In this document: positions 44,976 to 53,379 of the stretch, in pieces | Layout of the letters: each line of letters starts with the position of its first letter | How positions within the stretch are numbered: position 1 is the first letter of the stretch | Source of the DNA: Duganella sp. sic0402 | Lineage (GTDB): Bacteria > Pseudomonadota > Gammaproteobacteria > Burkholderiales > Burkholderiaceae_D | NCBI RefSeq assembly: GCF_019219065.1 | Contig: NZ_JAHUWK010000018.1 | Span: 1-60,633, forward strand | DNA length: 60,633 nt | Direction: 5' to 3' | Notes under the pieces: generated by a model | Told to the model about the DNA's origin: nothing | The model's database searches: none | What the model saw: the letters and a program-made list of their open reading frames with translations, nothing else | Position numbers and translations under genes: made by a program

Positions 44976-46057
44976 CAGCCGAACCTCCGCAGCGCAAGGC
45001 CGCACGCCACCAGATAGGCTGGCGCGTCCAGCCGCAGCTGCGACTCGCGCACGGCGGCGCCAAGCTGCATGCCCTGGAACGGCGAGATCACGGCGCTGGC
45101 GATGCGCGTGCGGCTGGCGACCAGTTCCAGCAGGCCGGGAATCAGCGCGCAGCCGCCGGCCAGGAACAGCTGGTCGATCCGGGTGTAGGGCGTGGAGGTG
45201 TAGAAGAACTGGATGGCGCGCGTGACTTCCAGCGCGGCGCTTTCCAGAAACGGCGTCAGCAGCTCGGCGTGGTAGTTGTCCGGCAGGTCGGCGGTTTTCT
45301 TGCGCGCCTCGGCTTCATCGAATGACAGGCCGTAGCTGCGCACAATCTCCTGGGTCAGCGTGTTGCCGCCGAAAGGCTGCTCGCGCTCGTAGACGGTGGC
45401 GCCGTCGAGCATCACCGAAATATGCGTGACGTGCGCACCGATCTGGAACAGCGCGATCACTTGGCCAGCGCCGCCTTGCGGCAGCTGCGCCACCACCCGG
45501 TCCAGCGCGGCGCGGGCGGCGTAGGACTCGATGTCCATCACGCTGGCCTTGAGGCCAGACGCCTCGGCGATCGCCACGCGGTCCTCGACTTTTTCGCGGC
45601 GCGAGGCGGCCAGCATGACTTCGATATCGTCAGGCGAATTGGCGGCCGGGCCGATCACGTCAAAGTCCAGGCTGACTTCGTCCAGCGCAAACGGAATGTA
45701 CTGGCTGGCTTCGGATTCGACCTGCACTTCCAGCTGGTCTTCCGACATGCCTGCCGGCAGGATGATTTTCTTGGTGATGACCGACGCGGGCGGCATGCCC
45801 AGCGCGACCAGCTTGGCGCGCGTGCCGCTTTTCTTCCAGACCCGGCGCACCGTCTCCACCACCTGGTCCATGTTTTCGATATTGCCGTCGGTGACGGCGT
45901 TGCGCGGCAGCGGCTCGGCGGCGCAACGCTCCAGCCGGTAGTCGGCGCCGCCCTTGGCGACCGGCGCCAGCTCCACCAGCCGCACGCTGGAAGTGGAAAT
46001 GTCGATGCCCACCAGCGGCGGGTTGCCTTGGCCCAGCAAGGCCTTGAGATCGATCAT
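44975..46057 (-). CDS. pilM: Type IV pilus cytoplasmic ATPase-like protein PilM
   Basis: A 360-residue actin-fold protein. Nucleotide-binding segments are LVGIDISTSSVRLVEL, GAHVTHISVMLDG and FLAGGCALIPGLLELV. It binds the INLLP motif of PilN and links the complex to the cytoplasm. GGAGG lies seven bases before ATG 46057. First gene of pilMNOPQ, with all five genes overlapping by one or four bases. The gene before it, mrcA, is divergent, as in many proteobacteria. Confidence 0.95.
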   Translation of the reverse strand: MIDLKALLGQGNPPLVGIDISTSSVRLVELAPVAKGGADYRLERCAAEPLPRNAVTDGNIENMDQVVETVRRVWKKSGTRAKLVALGMPPASVITKKIILPAGMSEDQLEVQVESEASQYIPFALDEVSLDFDVIGPAANSPDDIEVMLAASRREKVEDRVAIAEASGLKASVMDIESYAARAALDRVVAQLPQGGAGQVIALFQIGAHVTHISVMLDGATVYEREQPFGGNTLTQEIVRSYGLSFDEAEARKKTADLPDNYHAELLTPFLESAALEVTRAIQFFYTSTPYTRIDQLFLAGGCALIPGLLELVASRTRIASAVISPFQGMQLGAAVRESQLRLDAPAYLVACGLALRRFG

Positions 46058-46171
46058 GCGTGTCCTCCGGCGCCGTGGTGGCCACCTATCCTGCAACCCA
46101 TCCGAAACGGAACTGTTTGCATAAAGGAAACTCGCTATAAAACCTGCGTTGAGAAGGTTATATCTGTCATT

Positions 46172-46200
46172 ACATTAAATCGCGCCAATTTAAGTGTAAA
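46172..46200 (-). promoter_or_regulatory. Candidate promoter of the pilMNOPQ operon
   Basis: On the minus strand TTTACA (46195-46200) and TAATGT (46172-46177) with a 17-base spacer. The -35 is close to consensus, the -10 is weak. Predicted start is about 108 bases before pilM. Confidence 0.35.
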
Positions 46201-46209
46201 GATATTTCT

Positions 46210-46221
46210 ATTGTGCACAAT
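46210..46221. promoter_or_regulatory. 12-bp palindrome in the pilM/mrcA divergent region
   Basis: ATTGTGCACAAT is a perfect palindrome ten bases beyond the candidate pilM -35. It may be a regulator site or chance; the region is more AT-rich than the flanking genes. Confidence 0.3.
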
Positions 46222-46272
46222 TACTATGGTGTGAGGCTTACGCCACACTCATGGCGCGGCTTGCGGCTCGCT

Positions 46273-46278
46273 TATAAT
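46273..46278 (+). promoter_or_regulatory. Perfect -10 element of mrcA
   Basis: TATAAT lies 32 bases before the mrcA ATG. No good -35 is found 16-18 bases upstream, so it may depend on an activator or extended contacts. Confidence 0.45.
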
Positions 46279-46310
46279 GGCCGCGACCTATAACCGAAAG
46301 ATCGAACTGC

Positions 46311-48650
46311 ATGACCTCTAACAATTCGACACCCCCAACACCAGCGAAACCGGCCAAGCCAGCGTCCCGTTTCTTCCTGATGGCCGGCCTCTCCCTTGCC
46401 GGCCTTGGCGTGACTGGCGTGCTGCTAGTGGTGTTTGGCCTGGCGATGGCCTACCCCAACCTGCCCGAGCTCGACACGCTGACCGACTACCGTCCTAAAA
46501 TGCCGCTGCGGATCTTCTCCGCCGACAATGTGCTGATCGGCGAGTTCGGCGAGGAGCGCCGCAACCTGGTGCGCATCAAGGACATCCCGGACGTGATGAA
46601 GAAGGCAGTGCTGGCGATTGAGGACGACCGTTTCTATGAGCACGGCGGCGTCGACTACACCGGCATCCTGCGCGCCACGCTGCACAACGCGGTCGGCAGC
46701 GGCGGCAAACAAGGCGCCTCGACCATCACGCAGCAGGTGGCGCGTAACTTCTTCCTGTCCAGTGAACAGACTATCAAGCGCAAAGTCTACGAAATGCTGC
46801 TGGCCTGGAAGATCGAGAAAAACCTCAGCAAGGATCAGATCCTGGAGGTTTATATGAACCAGATCTACCTGGGCCAGCGCGCCTACGGTTTCTCGTCGGC
46901 CGCACAAATCTACTTCGGCAAAAATCTGCGCGACATTAGCGTGGCCGAAGCCGCCATGCTGGCCGGCCTGCCGAAAGCACCATCGGCTTACAATCCGGTA
47001 GTCAACCCCAAACGCGCGCGCACCCGTCAACAATACATTTTGCAGCGCATGCACGATTTGGGCTACATCAGCGACAAGCAATATGAAACCGCCAAGGCCG
47101 AAGACCTGAAGGTGAAAACCGACAGCAGCGAGTTTGGCGTGCACGCCGAATACGTGGCCGAACTGGCGCGCCAGCTGGTGTACGAACAGTTCAAGGAAGA
47201 CACCTACACGCGCGGCCTGAATGTGTTCACCACCATCACCAAGGCCGACCAGGACGCCGCCTACCTGGCGCTGCGCAAAGGCGTGATGGACTACGAGCGC
47301 CGCCACGCCTATCGCGGCCCGGAAGCGTATATCGACATCCCGGCCAAGAAGGAAGAAGCCGACGACGCCATCGAAACCGTGCTGGCCGAACATCCGGACA
47401 ACGACGACCTGGTGGCCGCCGTGGTGCTGTCGGCCACGCCGCAGCTGATTACCGCCGTCACTGCATCGGGCGAAGAAATCAAGATCAGCGGCGGCGGCCT
47501 GGAGCAAGGCCGCTCGTGGCTGTCGGACAAGAATCCGCCGAACAAGCGCATCCGCCGTGGCGCGGTGATCCGCGTGCTGCAAGAAGGCAAGGACTGGCTG
47601 GTGGCGCAGATGCCGGAAATCGAATCGGCGTTTGTCGCGGCCAGCACCACCGATGGCGCGATCAAGGCGCTGGTCGGCGGCTTCGACTACAACCGCAACA
47701 AGTTCAACCACGTCACCCAGGCATGGCGCCAGCCGGGCTCCTCGTTCAAGCCGTTTATTTATTCGGCGTCGCTGGAACGCGGACTGTCGCCGGCCACCGT
47801 CATCAACGACGCGCCAATCTCGTTTGACGCCGGCCAGACCGGCGGCCAGGCGTGGGAACCGAAAAACTACGATGGCAAGTACGACGGTCCGATGACCATG
47901 CGCAAGGGCCTGACCAAGTCCAAGAACATGATCTCGATCCGCATCCTGCACCGCATCGGCGCCAAGTACGGCCAGGAGTACGCGACCCGCTTCGGCTTTG
48001 ACGCCGACAAGAATCCGCCTTACCTGACGCTGGCACTGGGCGCGGGCAACGTCACGCCGCTGCAAATGGCTGGCGCGTATGCGGTGTTTGCCAACGGCGG
48101 TTACAAGGTCAGCCCTTACCTGATCTCCAAGGTGACCGATGCCGACGGCAAGATCCTGTCGCAAGCGCATCCCGACCTGGCCGGCGACGAGAAAAACCGC
48201 GTGATCGACGAGCGCAACGCCTTCCTGATGGATTCGATGCTGAAGGACGTGGTGCGCTTCGGCACGGCCGCCAAGGCGAATGTGCTGGGCCGCCGCGACA
48301 TCGCCGGCAAGACCGGCACCACCAATGACTCGATCGACGCCTGGTTCGCCGGCTACCAGGCCAAGCTGGTGGGCATCGCCTGGATCGGCTACGACCAGCC
48401 GAAAAATCTGGGCAACCGCGAAACCGGCGGCGGCCTGGCCTTGCCGATCTGGATCAACTACATGCAGAAAGCGCTGAAGAACATCCCGATCGAAGAACGC
48501 GCGGTGCCGGAAGGCGTGATGCTGGTGGGGGATGAGTACTACTATGCGGAAAATCCGCCGGGCACCGGGGTCAACAACCTCGATGCACCGGGGCACGGCA
48601 CCCCGGCCGAGGAAAAGGCCAAGGATGCTGTGAAGAACGAGCTGTTTTAA
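46311..48650 (+). CDS. mrcA: Penicillin-binding protein 1A (bifunctional peptidoglycan synthase)
   Basis: A 779-residue class A PBP. N-terminal cytoplasmic segment and one membrane helix (about 21-47). The GT51 glycosyltransferase has EDDRFYEHGGVDYTGILRA, GGKQGASTITQQVARN and RKVYEMLLAWKIEKNLSK. The transpeptidase has active-site Ser in PGSSFKPF, SKN-like KSKNM and KTGTT. It polymerises and cross-links peptidoglycan. It is divergent from pilM, as is common in proteobacteria. A terminator follows its stop within 40 bases. Confidence 0.96.
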   Translation: MTSNNSTPPTPAKPAKPASRFFLMAGLSLAGLGVTGVLLVVFGLAMAYPNLPELDTLTDYRPKMPLRIFSADNVLIGEFGEERRNLVRIKDIPDVMKKAVLAIEDDRFYEHGGVDYTGILRATLHNAVGSGGKQGASTITQQVARNFFLSSEQTIKRKVYEMLLAWKIEKNLSKDQILEVYMNQIYLGQRAYGFSSAAQIYFGKNLRDISVAEAAMLAGLPKAPSAYNPVVNPKRARTRQQYILQRMHDLGYISDKQYETAKAEDLKVKTDSSEFGVHAEYVAELARQLVYEQFKEDTYTRGLNVFTTITKADQDAAYLALRKGVMDYERRHAYRGPEAYIDIPAKKEEADDAIETVLAEHPDNDDLVAAVVLSATPQLITAVTASGEEIKISGGGLEQGRSWLSDKNPPNKRIRRGAVIRVLQEGKDWLVAQMPEIESAFVAASTTDGAIKALVGGFDYNRNKFNHVTQAWRQPGSSFKPFIYSASLERGLSPATVINDAPISFDAGQTGGQAWEPKNYDGKYDGPMTMRKGLTKSKNMISIRILHRIGAKYGQEYATRFGFDADKNPPYLTLALGAGNVTPLQMAGAYAVFANGGYKVSPYLISKVTDADGKILSQAHPDLAGDEKNRVIDERNAFLMDSMLKDVVRFGTAAKANVLGRRDIAGKTGTTNDSIDAWFAGYQAKLVGIAWIGYDQPKNLGNRETGGGLALPIWINYMQKALKNIPIEERAVPEGVMLVGDEYYYAENPPGTGVNNLDAPGHGTPAEEKAKDAVKNELF

Positions 48651-48655
48651 CAATG

Positions 48656-48688
48656 AAAAGCCCGGCGATGACACTGTCGGGCTTTTTT
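48656..48688. terminator. Bidirectional terminator between mrcA and the acyltransferase gene
   Basis: AAAAGCCCG (48656-48664) and CGGGCTTTT (48678-48686), 13-base loop, followed by TT. T-runs appear on both strands, and the two genes converge here. Confidence 0.88.
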
Positions 48689-48689
48689 C

Positions 48690-50774
48690 TTATGGGCCGG
48701 TCACGGCCTTGACCAGCGCCTGGCGGGCGACATAATCCGATACTTGCGGCATCAGGTGACCGTAGTCAAAGCTGGTGATGCCGGTTTTCGGATCATCGCC
48801 CATATAGGTCATACAGCCTTCCGGCTTGCACAGCACATCGATCAGGTCGACATAAGCGATGCTGCGGTCAGCGGCCGGGAAGCCCTCCCTCAGGGTGCGG
48901 TCCAGTTCCATCACGTCGGTACGCAGTCCATGCTTGGTGTAGCGTGGTTTTGCAAACCAGAGATCGGTCATCATCAGCGTCGGCAGGTTGGTGCTCCAAT
49001 GCGGCACCGGGCCGGGGAACACCACACGCCCAACACCCAGGGCTTTCAGGCCGCCGGCCAAATGCTTGAAATTGGCCAGCGAGTGGCCGAGATTCTGTCC
49101 CACCAGCACCACATCCGGACGGACTTCCGCGATCGTCTTACGGGCGAACCAGTTGGACTGAACGCACTGGTCTTCACGCGACGGCCCGGCCGCTTCCAGT
49201 GACGGGGTGCAACCCGAACTGGCCACTTGCAGCACCTGCCAGTCGGCCGGCAGATTCTTGCGCAGTCCGTAGGACAGATGCTCCGCATGGGAGTCGCCCC
49301 AGATCAGCACCACCTTGGCTTTGGCGGGATCGCGCTGGTAGCAGCTGGTCGGAATCTCCGCGCGCGGCACTTGGGTAACATGGCCGGCGCGGTAACTATC
49401 GATATCGAAGAACTGGCACTCGGCGTGGTTTTTCTGCGGATAGCCGATGCGATTGAAAAAGCGCCACTCGGCCGGATCATTAATGAAGTAATCGGAAAAC
49501 TCCTTGCGATCCTTGAGGCGGAAACTCATTCCGTCGCGTCGGTAAGTGTTATAACCGATCAAAGCCAGGGCCACCATCAGCACCACCAGCACCGTGGTCT
49601 TGCGGCGATGATTACCAGCCGAACGGATCGGCCGCTCCAGCAGGCGGTAACTGAGCCAGGCCAGCGCCACGGCGGCCACCATCAGGGCGATGCGCAACGG
49701 TGTCGAGACGCCATTGCGTTCGAACATGCTGCCGAACACCAGCAGCGGCCAGTGCCACAGATACAGCGGGAAACTGATCAATCCCAGCCAGACCAACGCC
49801 GGATGGGCCAGTACCTTGCGGTTGAACCAGGCCGAGCTACCGGCGGCGATCAGCAGCACCGCGCCCAGCGTCGGCATCAACGCGCGCCAGCCGGGAAAGC
49901 CGCTGTCCTCGCGGATGGTCAGCAGGCCAATGACAATCAGCAGCGCGCCCAGCAGCGACTGCACATCCCGCAGCGTACCGCTGGCCCGCGGCTGCGCGTA
50001 GATGATCCTGCCCAGCAAGGCGTCCAGCCGGGGCCTGGCGCTGCCCAGCATGCTATGACCGTGCAGCGCCAGCCAGGCCAGCGCCGAGCCAGCCAGCATC
50101 TGCCAAAAGCGCGCCTGCGGCGCATAAAAGGCGCCGGTAGGGTCGCTGCGGATCAGCTTGAGATTGATGCCGAAGGAGACCAGCGCCAGCAGCAGGCTAA
50201 GCGTCAGCAAATGGTAGCCGCGCCGGTAGGCCAGCAACAACAATGCCGGCCAGACAATATAGAACTGCTCTTCCACTCCCAGCGACCAGAGATGCAGCAA
50301 AGGCTTGGTTTGCGCCGCCAGATCGAAATAGCCCTGCTCTTTCCACAGCACCAAGTTAGACACAAATACGGCGCCGCCGGCGATATGCTTGCCCAGTTGC
50401 TTGTACTGGTCTCCCATCATCGCGAACCAGCCAAACACATAGCAGGCGGCCATGACCAGCAGCAGCACCGGGAAGATGCGGCGCACCCGGCGGCTGTAAA
50501 AATCCACGACGCTGAAGCTGCCGCGCTCCAGATTGGCCATGATGATGGTGCTGATCAAAAAACCGGAAATGACGAAAAAGATATCCACGCCGATGAACCC
50601 GCCGCGCAGCGCGTGGGGGAAGGCATGGAAAGTCACGACGCTGAGCACAGCGACGGCGCGCAGGCCATCGATATCGGCGCGGTACTTCGGATGCACTGCG
50701 GCGTGGGTGCTTGCAGTGGCATGAACAACATCAGCGGTGGCGCCAGTCTGGCTCTGCAACGGCAACTCCTGCAT
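48690..50774 (-). CDS. OafA/YrhL-type membrane O-acyltransferase with SGNH domain
   Basis: A 694-residue protein from ATG 50774 (MQELPLQS), with GGAG seven bases upstream. Acyltransferase 3 domain with ~10 membrane helices: YRADIDGLRAVAVLSVVTFH (catalytic-type His), GGFIGVDIFFVISGFLIS and RVRRIFPVLLL. The C-terminal periplasmic SGNH-like domain has GDSHAEH and SFDYGHLM near its end. Such proteins acetylate cell-surface sugars (O-antigen, peptidoglycan or exopolysaccharide). The target is not known, and no O-antigen genes are adjacent. An upstream in-frame ATG (50834) is less supported. Confidence 0.9.
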   Translation of the reverse strand: MQELPLQSQTGATADVVHATASTHAAVHPKYRADIDGLRAVAVLSVVTFHAFPHALRGGFIGVDIFFVISGFLISTIIMANLERGSFSVVDFYSRRVRRIFPVLLLVMAACYVFGWFAMMGDQYKQLGKHIAGGAVFVSNLVLWKEQGYFDLAAQTKPLLHLWSLGVEEQFYIVWPALLLLAYRRGYHLLTLSLLLALVSFGINLKLIRSDPTGAFYAPQARFWQMLAGSALAWLALHGHSMLGSARPRLDALLGRIIYAQPRASGTLRDVQSLLGALLIVIGLLTIREDSGFPGWRALMPTLGAVLLIAAGSSAWFNRKVLAHPALVWLGLISFPLYLWHWPLLVFGSMFERNGVSTPLRIALMVAAVALAWLSYRLLERPIRSAGNHRRKTTVLVVLMVALALIGYNTYRRDGMSFRLKDRKEFSDYFINDPAEWRFFNRIGYPQKNHAECQFFDIDSYRAGHVTQVPRAEIPTSCYQRDPAKAKVVLIWGDSHAEHLSYGLRKNLPADWQVLQVASSGCTPSLEAAGPSREDQCVQSNWFARKTIAEVRPDVVLVGQNLGHSLANFKHLAGGLKALGVGRVVFPGPVPHWSTNLPTLMMTDLWFAKPRYTKHGLRTDVMELDRTLREGFPAADRSIAYVDLIDVLCKPEGCMTYMGDDPKTGITSFDYGHLMPQVSDYVARQALVKAVTGP

Positions 50775-50885
50775 GAAAACTCCGGTCACATTACTTAAAT
50801 AACCGATAATTTTATCGCAAAATCTATTTATCACTGAATTTTAGCGATTGCAGCTAGCCCTGACTGGTGTTGCGGCAATGCAATG

Positions 50886-51221
50886 TCAGGCGGCGCTGAG
50901 TACCACCGGCGCACCGCCCTGCTTGGTGACCTCCTCGGATAGGGTGGCGAACAGTTCGGAACCGTCGCGGGTGTTGAGCCACTGGCCATCCTTCTGGCGG
51001 TAGTGATAACCGCCGGAACGCGAGGCCACCCACAGCTCCTGCATCGCCGCCTGGCTGTTGACGATGATCTTGGAACCATTGTCGATAAACTCGATTTCCA
51101 GCACATTGCCGCTGCGGCTGCACTCGACATCGGTCATGTCGGCATCGTTCAAACGGTCGAGCGCCGCCTCGATGGCATTCAAGGTGGCTTCGGCTTGCGC
51201 CAGGAATTCTGATTCGCCCAT
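50886..51221 (-). CDS. cyaY: Iron-sulfur/iron donor protein CyaY (frataxin)
   Basis: A 111-residue frataxin-fold protein starting MGESEFLAQAEATLNAIE. It has an acidic first helix (DRLNDADMTDVEC) that binds iron. The conserved beta-sheet is in IEFIDNGSKIIVNSQAAMQELWVASRSGGYHY. CyaY regulates Fe-S cluster assembly with IscS. GGAG lies six bases before ATG 51221. The divergent gene is lptM, 43 bases away, the usual cyaY-lptM-lysA arrangement. Confidence 0.94.
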   Translation of the reverse strand: MGESEFLAQAEATLNAIEAALDRLNDADMTDVECSRSGNVLEIEFIDNGSKIIVNSQAAMQELWVASRSGGYHYRQKDGQWLNTRDGSELFATLSEEVTKQGGAPVVLSAA

Positions 51222-51264
51222 GCTACACTCCAGTATCTGCACTTAAATAATTCGTGATTCTATC

Positions 51265-51438
51265 GTGAAGTCCACTTTCCGTTTGATTATTGGCACAGCC
51301 ACCCTGTGCCTGACCGTATTGCTGAGCGGCTGCGGCCAACCCGGTCCGCTGTACTTGCCCAAGCCTCCAGCGGCCAAGCCTGCCAAGAGCGGCAATGCCC
51401 CTGTCTCGACTCCTGAAACCGCTGCCCCTCAACAATAA
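51265..51438 (+). CDS. lptM: Small LPS-assembly lipoprotein LptM (LppL/YifL family)
   Basis: A 57-residue lipoprotein starting at GTG 51265. The signal peptide is MKSTFRLIIGTATLCLTVLL and the lipobox LLSGC places the lipidated Cys at residue 23. The conserved motif CGQPGPLYLP follows, then a Pro/Ala/Lys linker. In E. coli LptM helps LptD form its disulfides and mature with LptE. It ends five bases before lysA, the conserved arrangement with cyaY and lysA. The gene is short and has a GTG start, so automated calls easily miss it. Confidence 0.92.
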   Translation: MKSTFRLIIGTATLCLTVLLSGCGQPGPLYLPKPPAAKPAKSGNAPVSTPETAAPQQ

Positions 51439-51443
51439 TTCCT

Positions 51444-52721
51444 ATGTCGCAATTTTCGTATAAAGACGGCGTGCTGCACGCCGAAGGCGCTTCGCTGAGC
51501 GCGATCGCCGAGCAGTTCGGCACCCCGACCTATGTCTACTCCAAGGCGGCGCTGCTGAACAATTTCGCCGCCTACGCCGACGCCTGCCAGGGCCGTGATG
51601 CGCTGGTGTGCTACGCCATGAAGGCCAACTCCAACCTGGCCATCCTCGACCTGCTGGCGCGCCAGGGCGCAGGCTTCGACATCGTCTCCGGCGGCGAGCT
51701 GCTGCGCGTGCTGGCGGCCGGCGGCGATCCGCGCAAGGTGATCTTCTCCGGCGTCGGCAAGAGCGTGGAAGAAATGCGCCTGGCGCTGTCGCATGACATC
51801 CTGTGCTTCAACGTCGAATCGATCCCCGAGCTGCACCGCCTGAACGACGTGGCTGGCGCGATGGGCAAGCGCGCGCGCATCTCGCTGCGCGTCAACCCGA
51901 ACGTCGATCCAAAGACCCACCCGTACATTGCGACCGGCCTGAAAGCCAGCAAATTCGGTGTCGCCTTCTCGGACGCGCTGGCAACCTATCGCGCCGCCGC
52001 CCAGCTGCCGCACCTCGACGTGGCCGGCATCGACTGCCACATCGGCTCGCAGCTGCTGGACGACGCGCCGCTGCTGGAAGCGCTGGACCGCCTGATCGAG
52101 CTGATCGACCAGCTGGGTTCGGAAGGCATTGAACTGCACCATCTGGACATTGGTGGCGGCATCGGCATCGACTACCGTGAAGCAGGCGAATCCGCGCCGG
52201 TACCGGTGGGCGACTACCTGGGCCGCCTGTTCGCCAAGATCGACGCCTGGCGCGCGGCGCGCCACAACGGCAAGGCGATCAAAGTGATCTTCGAGCCGGG
52301 CCGCTCAATTGTCGGCGACACCGGCGTGCTGCTGACCCGTGTCGAATTCCTCAAGCACGGCGAAGAAAAGAACTTCTGCATCGTCGACGCGGCGATGAAC
52401 GACATGGCGCGTCCGGCGCTGTACCAGGCGTGGATGGACATGCAGCCAGTGGTGCAAGGCAGCGCCGAGGCCGCCGTGTACGACGTGGTCGGCCCGATTT
52501 GCGAATCCGGCGACTGGCTGGCACGCGACCGCTCGCTGGCGATAGCCGCAGGCGACCTGCTGGTCATGCACACCGCAGGCGCCTACGGCATGACCATGGC
52601 CTCCAACTACAACACCCGTGGCCGCGCCGCCGAAATCATCGTTGACGACACCGTGCCACACCTGGTGCGCCAACGCGAAAACCCGGCCGACCTCTACGCA
52701 CTAGAGTCCCTGATCAAATAA
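51444..52721 (+). CDS. lysA: Diaminopimelate decarboxylase
   Basis: A 425-residue fold-III PLP enzyme. The PLP lysine is in VCYAMKANSN. Other segments are ASKFGVAF, HIGSQ, GGGIGIDY, EPGRSIV and GPICESGDWLARDR (active-site Cys). It makes L-lysine from meso-diaminopimelate. ATG 51444 is five bases after the lptM stop. Its TAA is directly followed by the second palindromic repeat. Confidence 0.97.
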   Translation: MSQFSYKDGVLHAEGASLSAIAEQFGTPTYVYSKAALLNNFAAYADACQGRDALVCYAMKANSNLAILDLLARQGAGFDIVSGGELLRVLAAGGDPRKVIFSGVGKSVEEMRLALSHDILCFNVESIPELHRLNDVAGAMGKRARISLRVNPNVDPKTHPYIATGLKASKFGVAFSDALATYRAAAQLPHLDVAGIDCHIGSQLLDDAPLLEALDRLIELIDQLGSEGIELHHLDIGGGIGIDYREAGESAPVPVGDYLGRLFAKIDAWRAARHNGKAIKVIFEPGRSIVGDTGVLLTRVEFLKHGEEKNFCIVDAAMNDMARPALYQAWMDMQPVVQGSAEAAVYDVVGPICESGDWLARDRSLAIAAGDLLVMHTAGAYGMTMASNYNTRGRAAEIIVDDTVPHLVRQRENPADLYALESLIK

Positions 52722-52787
52722 AATCCGGGGTCAGTTCCGCCAAACGTACACGGGCTCGTGTACGTTTGGCGGAACTGACCCCGGATT
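52722..52787. repeat. Palindromic repeat, copy 2 of the REP-like family
   Basis: A 31-bp stem (core arms 52725-52752 and 52757-52784) around loop GGCT. Outer end CCGGGGTCAGTTCCGCC, identical to copy 1 except for paired changes: copy 1 has CTG/CAG where copy 2 has CCG/CGG. It fills the gap between lysA and the convergent msrQ gene, and the last bases are inside the msrQ stop codon. A bidirectional termination role is likely. Confidence 0.94.
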
Positions 52788-53379
52788 ATTTGCGGGCGGC
52801 CCACCAGACGCGCATCAGTAGCAGGGTGGCGAGGATGGCGCCGAAGAGGATCGGCTGGGTGAAGTTGTGCTTGCCTGCTTTCATCCACCAGAAGTGCAGC
52901 ACGGCCAGCGGGGCGATCACGTAGATCAGCCGATGCAGCCATTGCCAGCGCTTGCCGCCCAGCCGCTTGATCATGCCGTTGGTGCTGGTCACCGCCAGCG
53001 GGATCAGCAGCGCGAAGGCGATGAAGCCGACCGTGATGAAGGGCCGCTTCAGCACGTCTTTCCACATCTCGGCCAGGTCAAAGAAGTGGTCGAACCAGAG
53101 GAAGGTGATGAAGTGCAGCAGGCCGTAGAAGAAGGTGTACAAGCCCAGCATGCGCCGGAATTTGATCAGCCAGTTCCAGCCGCTCAGGCGCCGCAATGGC
53201 GTTACCGCCAGCGTGAAGCACAGGAAGTACAAGGTCCAGTCGCCAGTGCCGCGTGTGATGAATTCCAGCGGATCGACCAGCTGGTCGCTTATCGTCAGGT
53301 AGATCATGCGCAGCAAAGGGATCAGCGCCGCGATGAAGACGGCGCCTTTCAGCCAGCTGACTTGCCTGGTCGTCAGCAT
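52786..53379 (-). CDS. msrQ: Heme-binding membrane subunit MsrQ
   Basis: A 197-residue integral-membrane protein of the ferric reductase-like family with about six helices (VFIAALIPLLRMIYL, GLYTFFYGLLHFITFLWF, HRLIYVIAPLAVLHFWW) and conserved His residues for heme. It passes electrons to MsrP for periplasmic methionine sulfoxide repair. Its ATG shares one base with the msrP stop. Confidence 0.93.
   Translation of the reverse strand: MLTTRQVSWLKGAVFIAALIPLLRMIYLTISDQLVDPLEFITRGTGDWTLYFLCFTLAVTPLRRLSGWNWLIKFRRMLGLYTFFYGLLHFITFLWFDHFFDLAEMWKDVLKRPFITVGFIAFALLIPLAVTSTNGMIKRLGGKRWQWLHRLIYVIAPLAVLHFWWMKAGKHNFTQPILFGAILATLLLMRVWWAARK

Noticed and set aside
44356..45063. Upstream extension of the pilO frame through pilN
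   Set aside because: Reading is open by chance; pilN in the other frame has the INLLP motif, and PilO starts at 44355 with TGATG coupling.
46425..48674. 749-codon open frame antisense to mrcA
   Set aside because: It mirrors the mrcA codons, with composition bias (Val/His/Arg/Gly) typical of antisense frames; mrcA has all PBP1A motifs.
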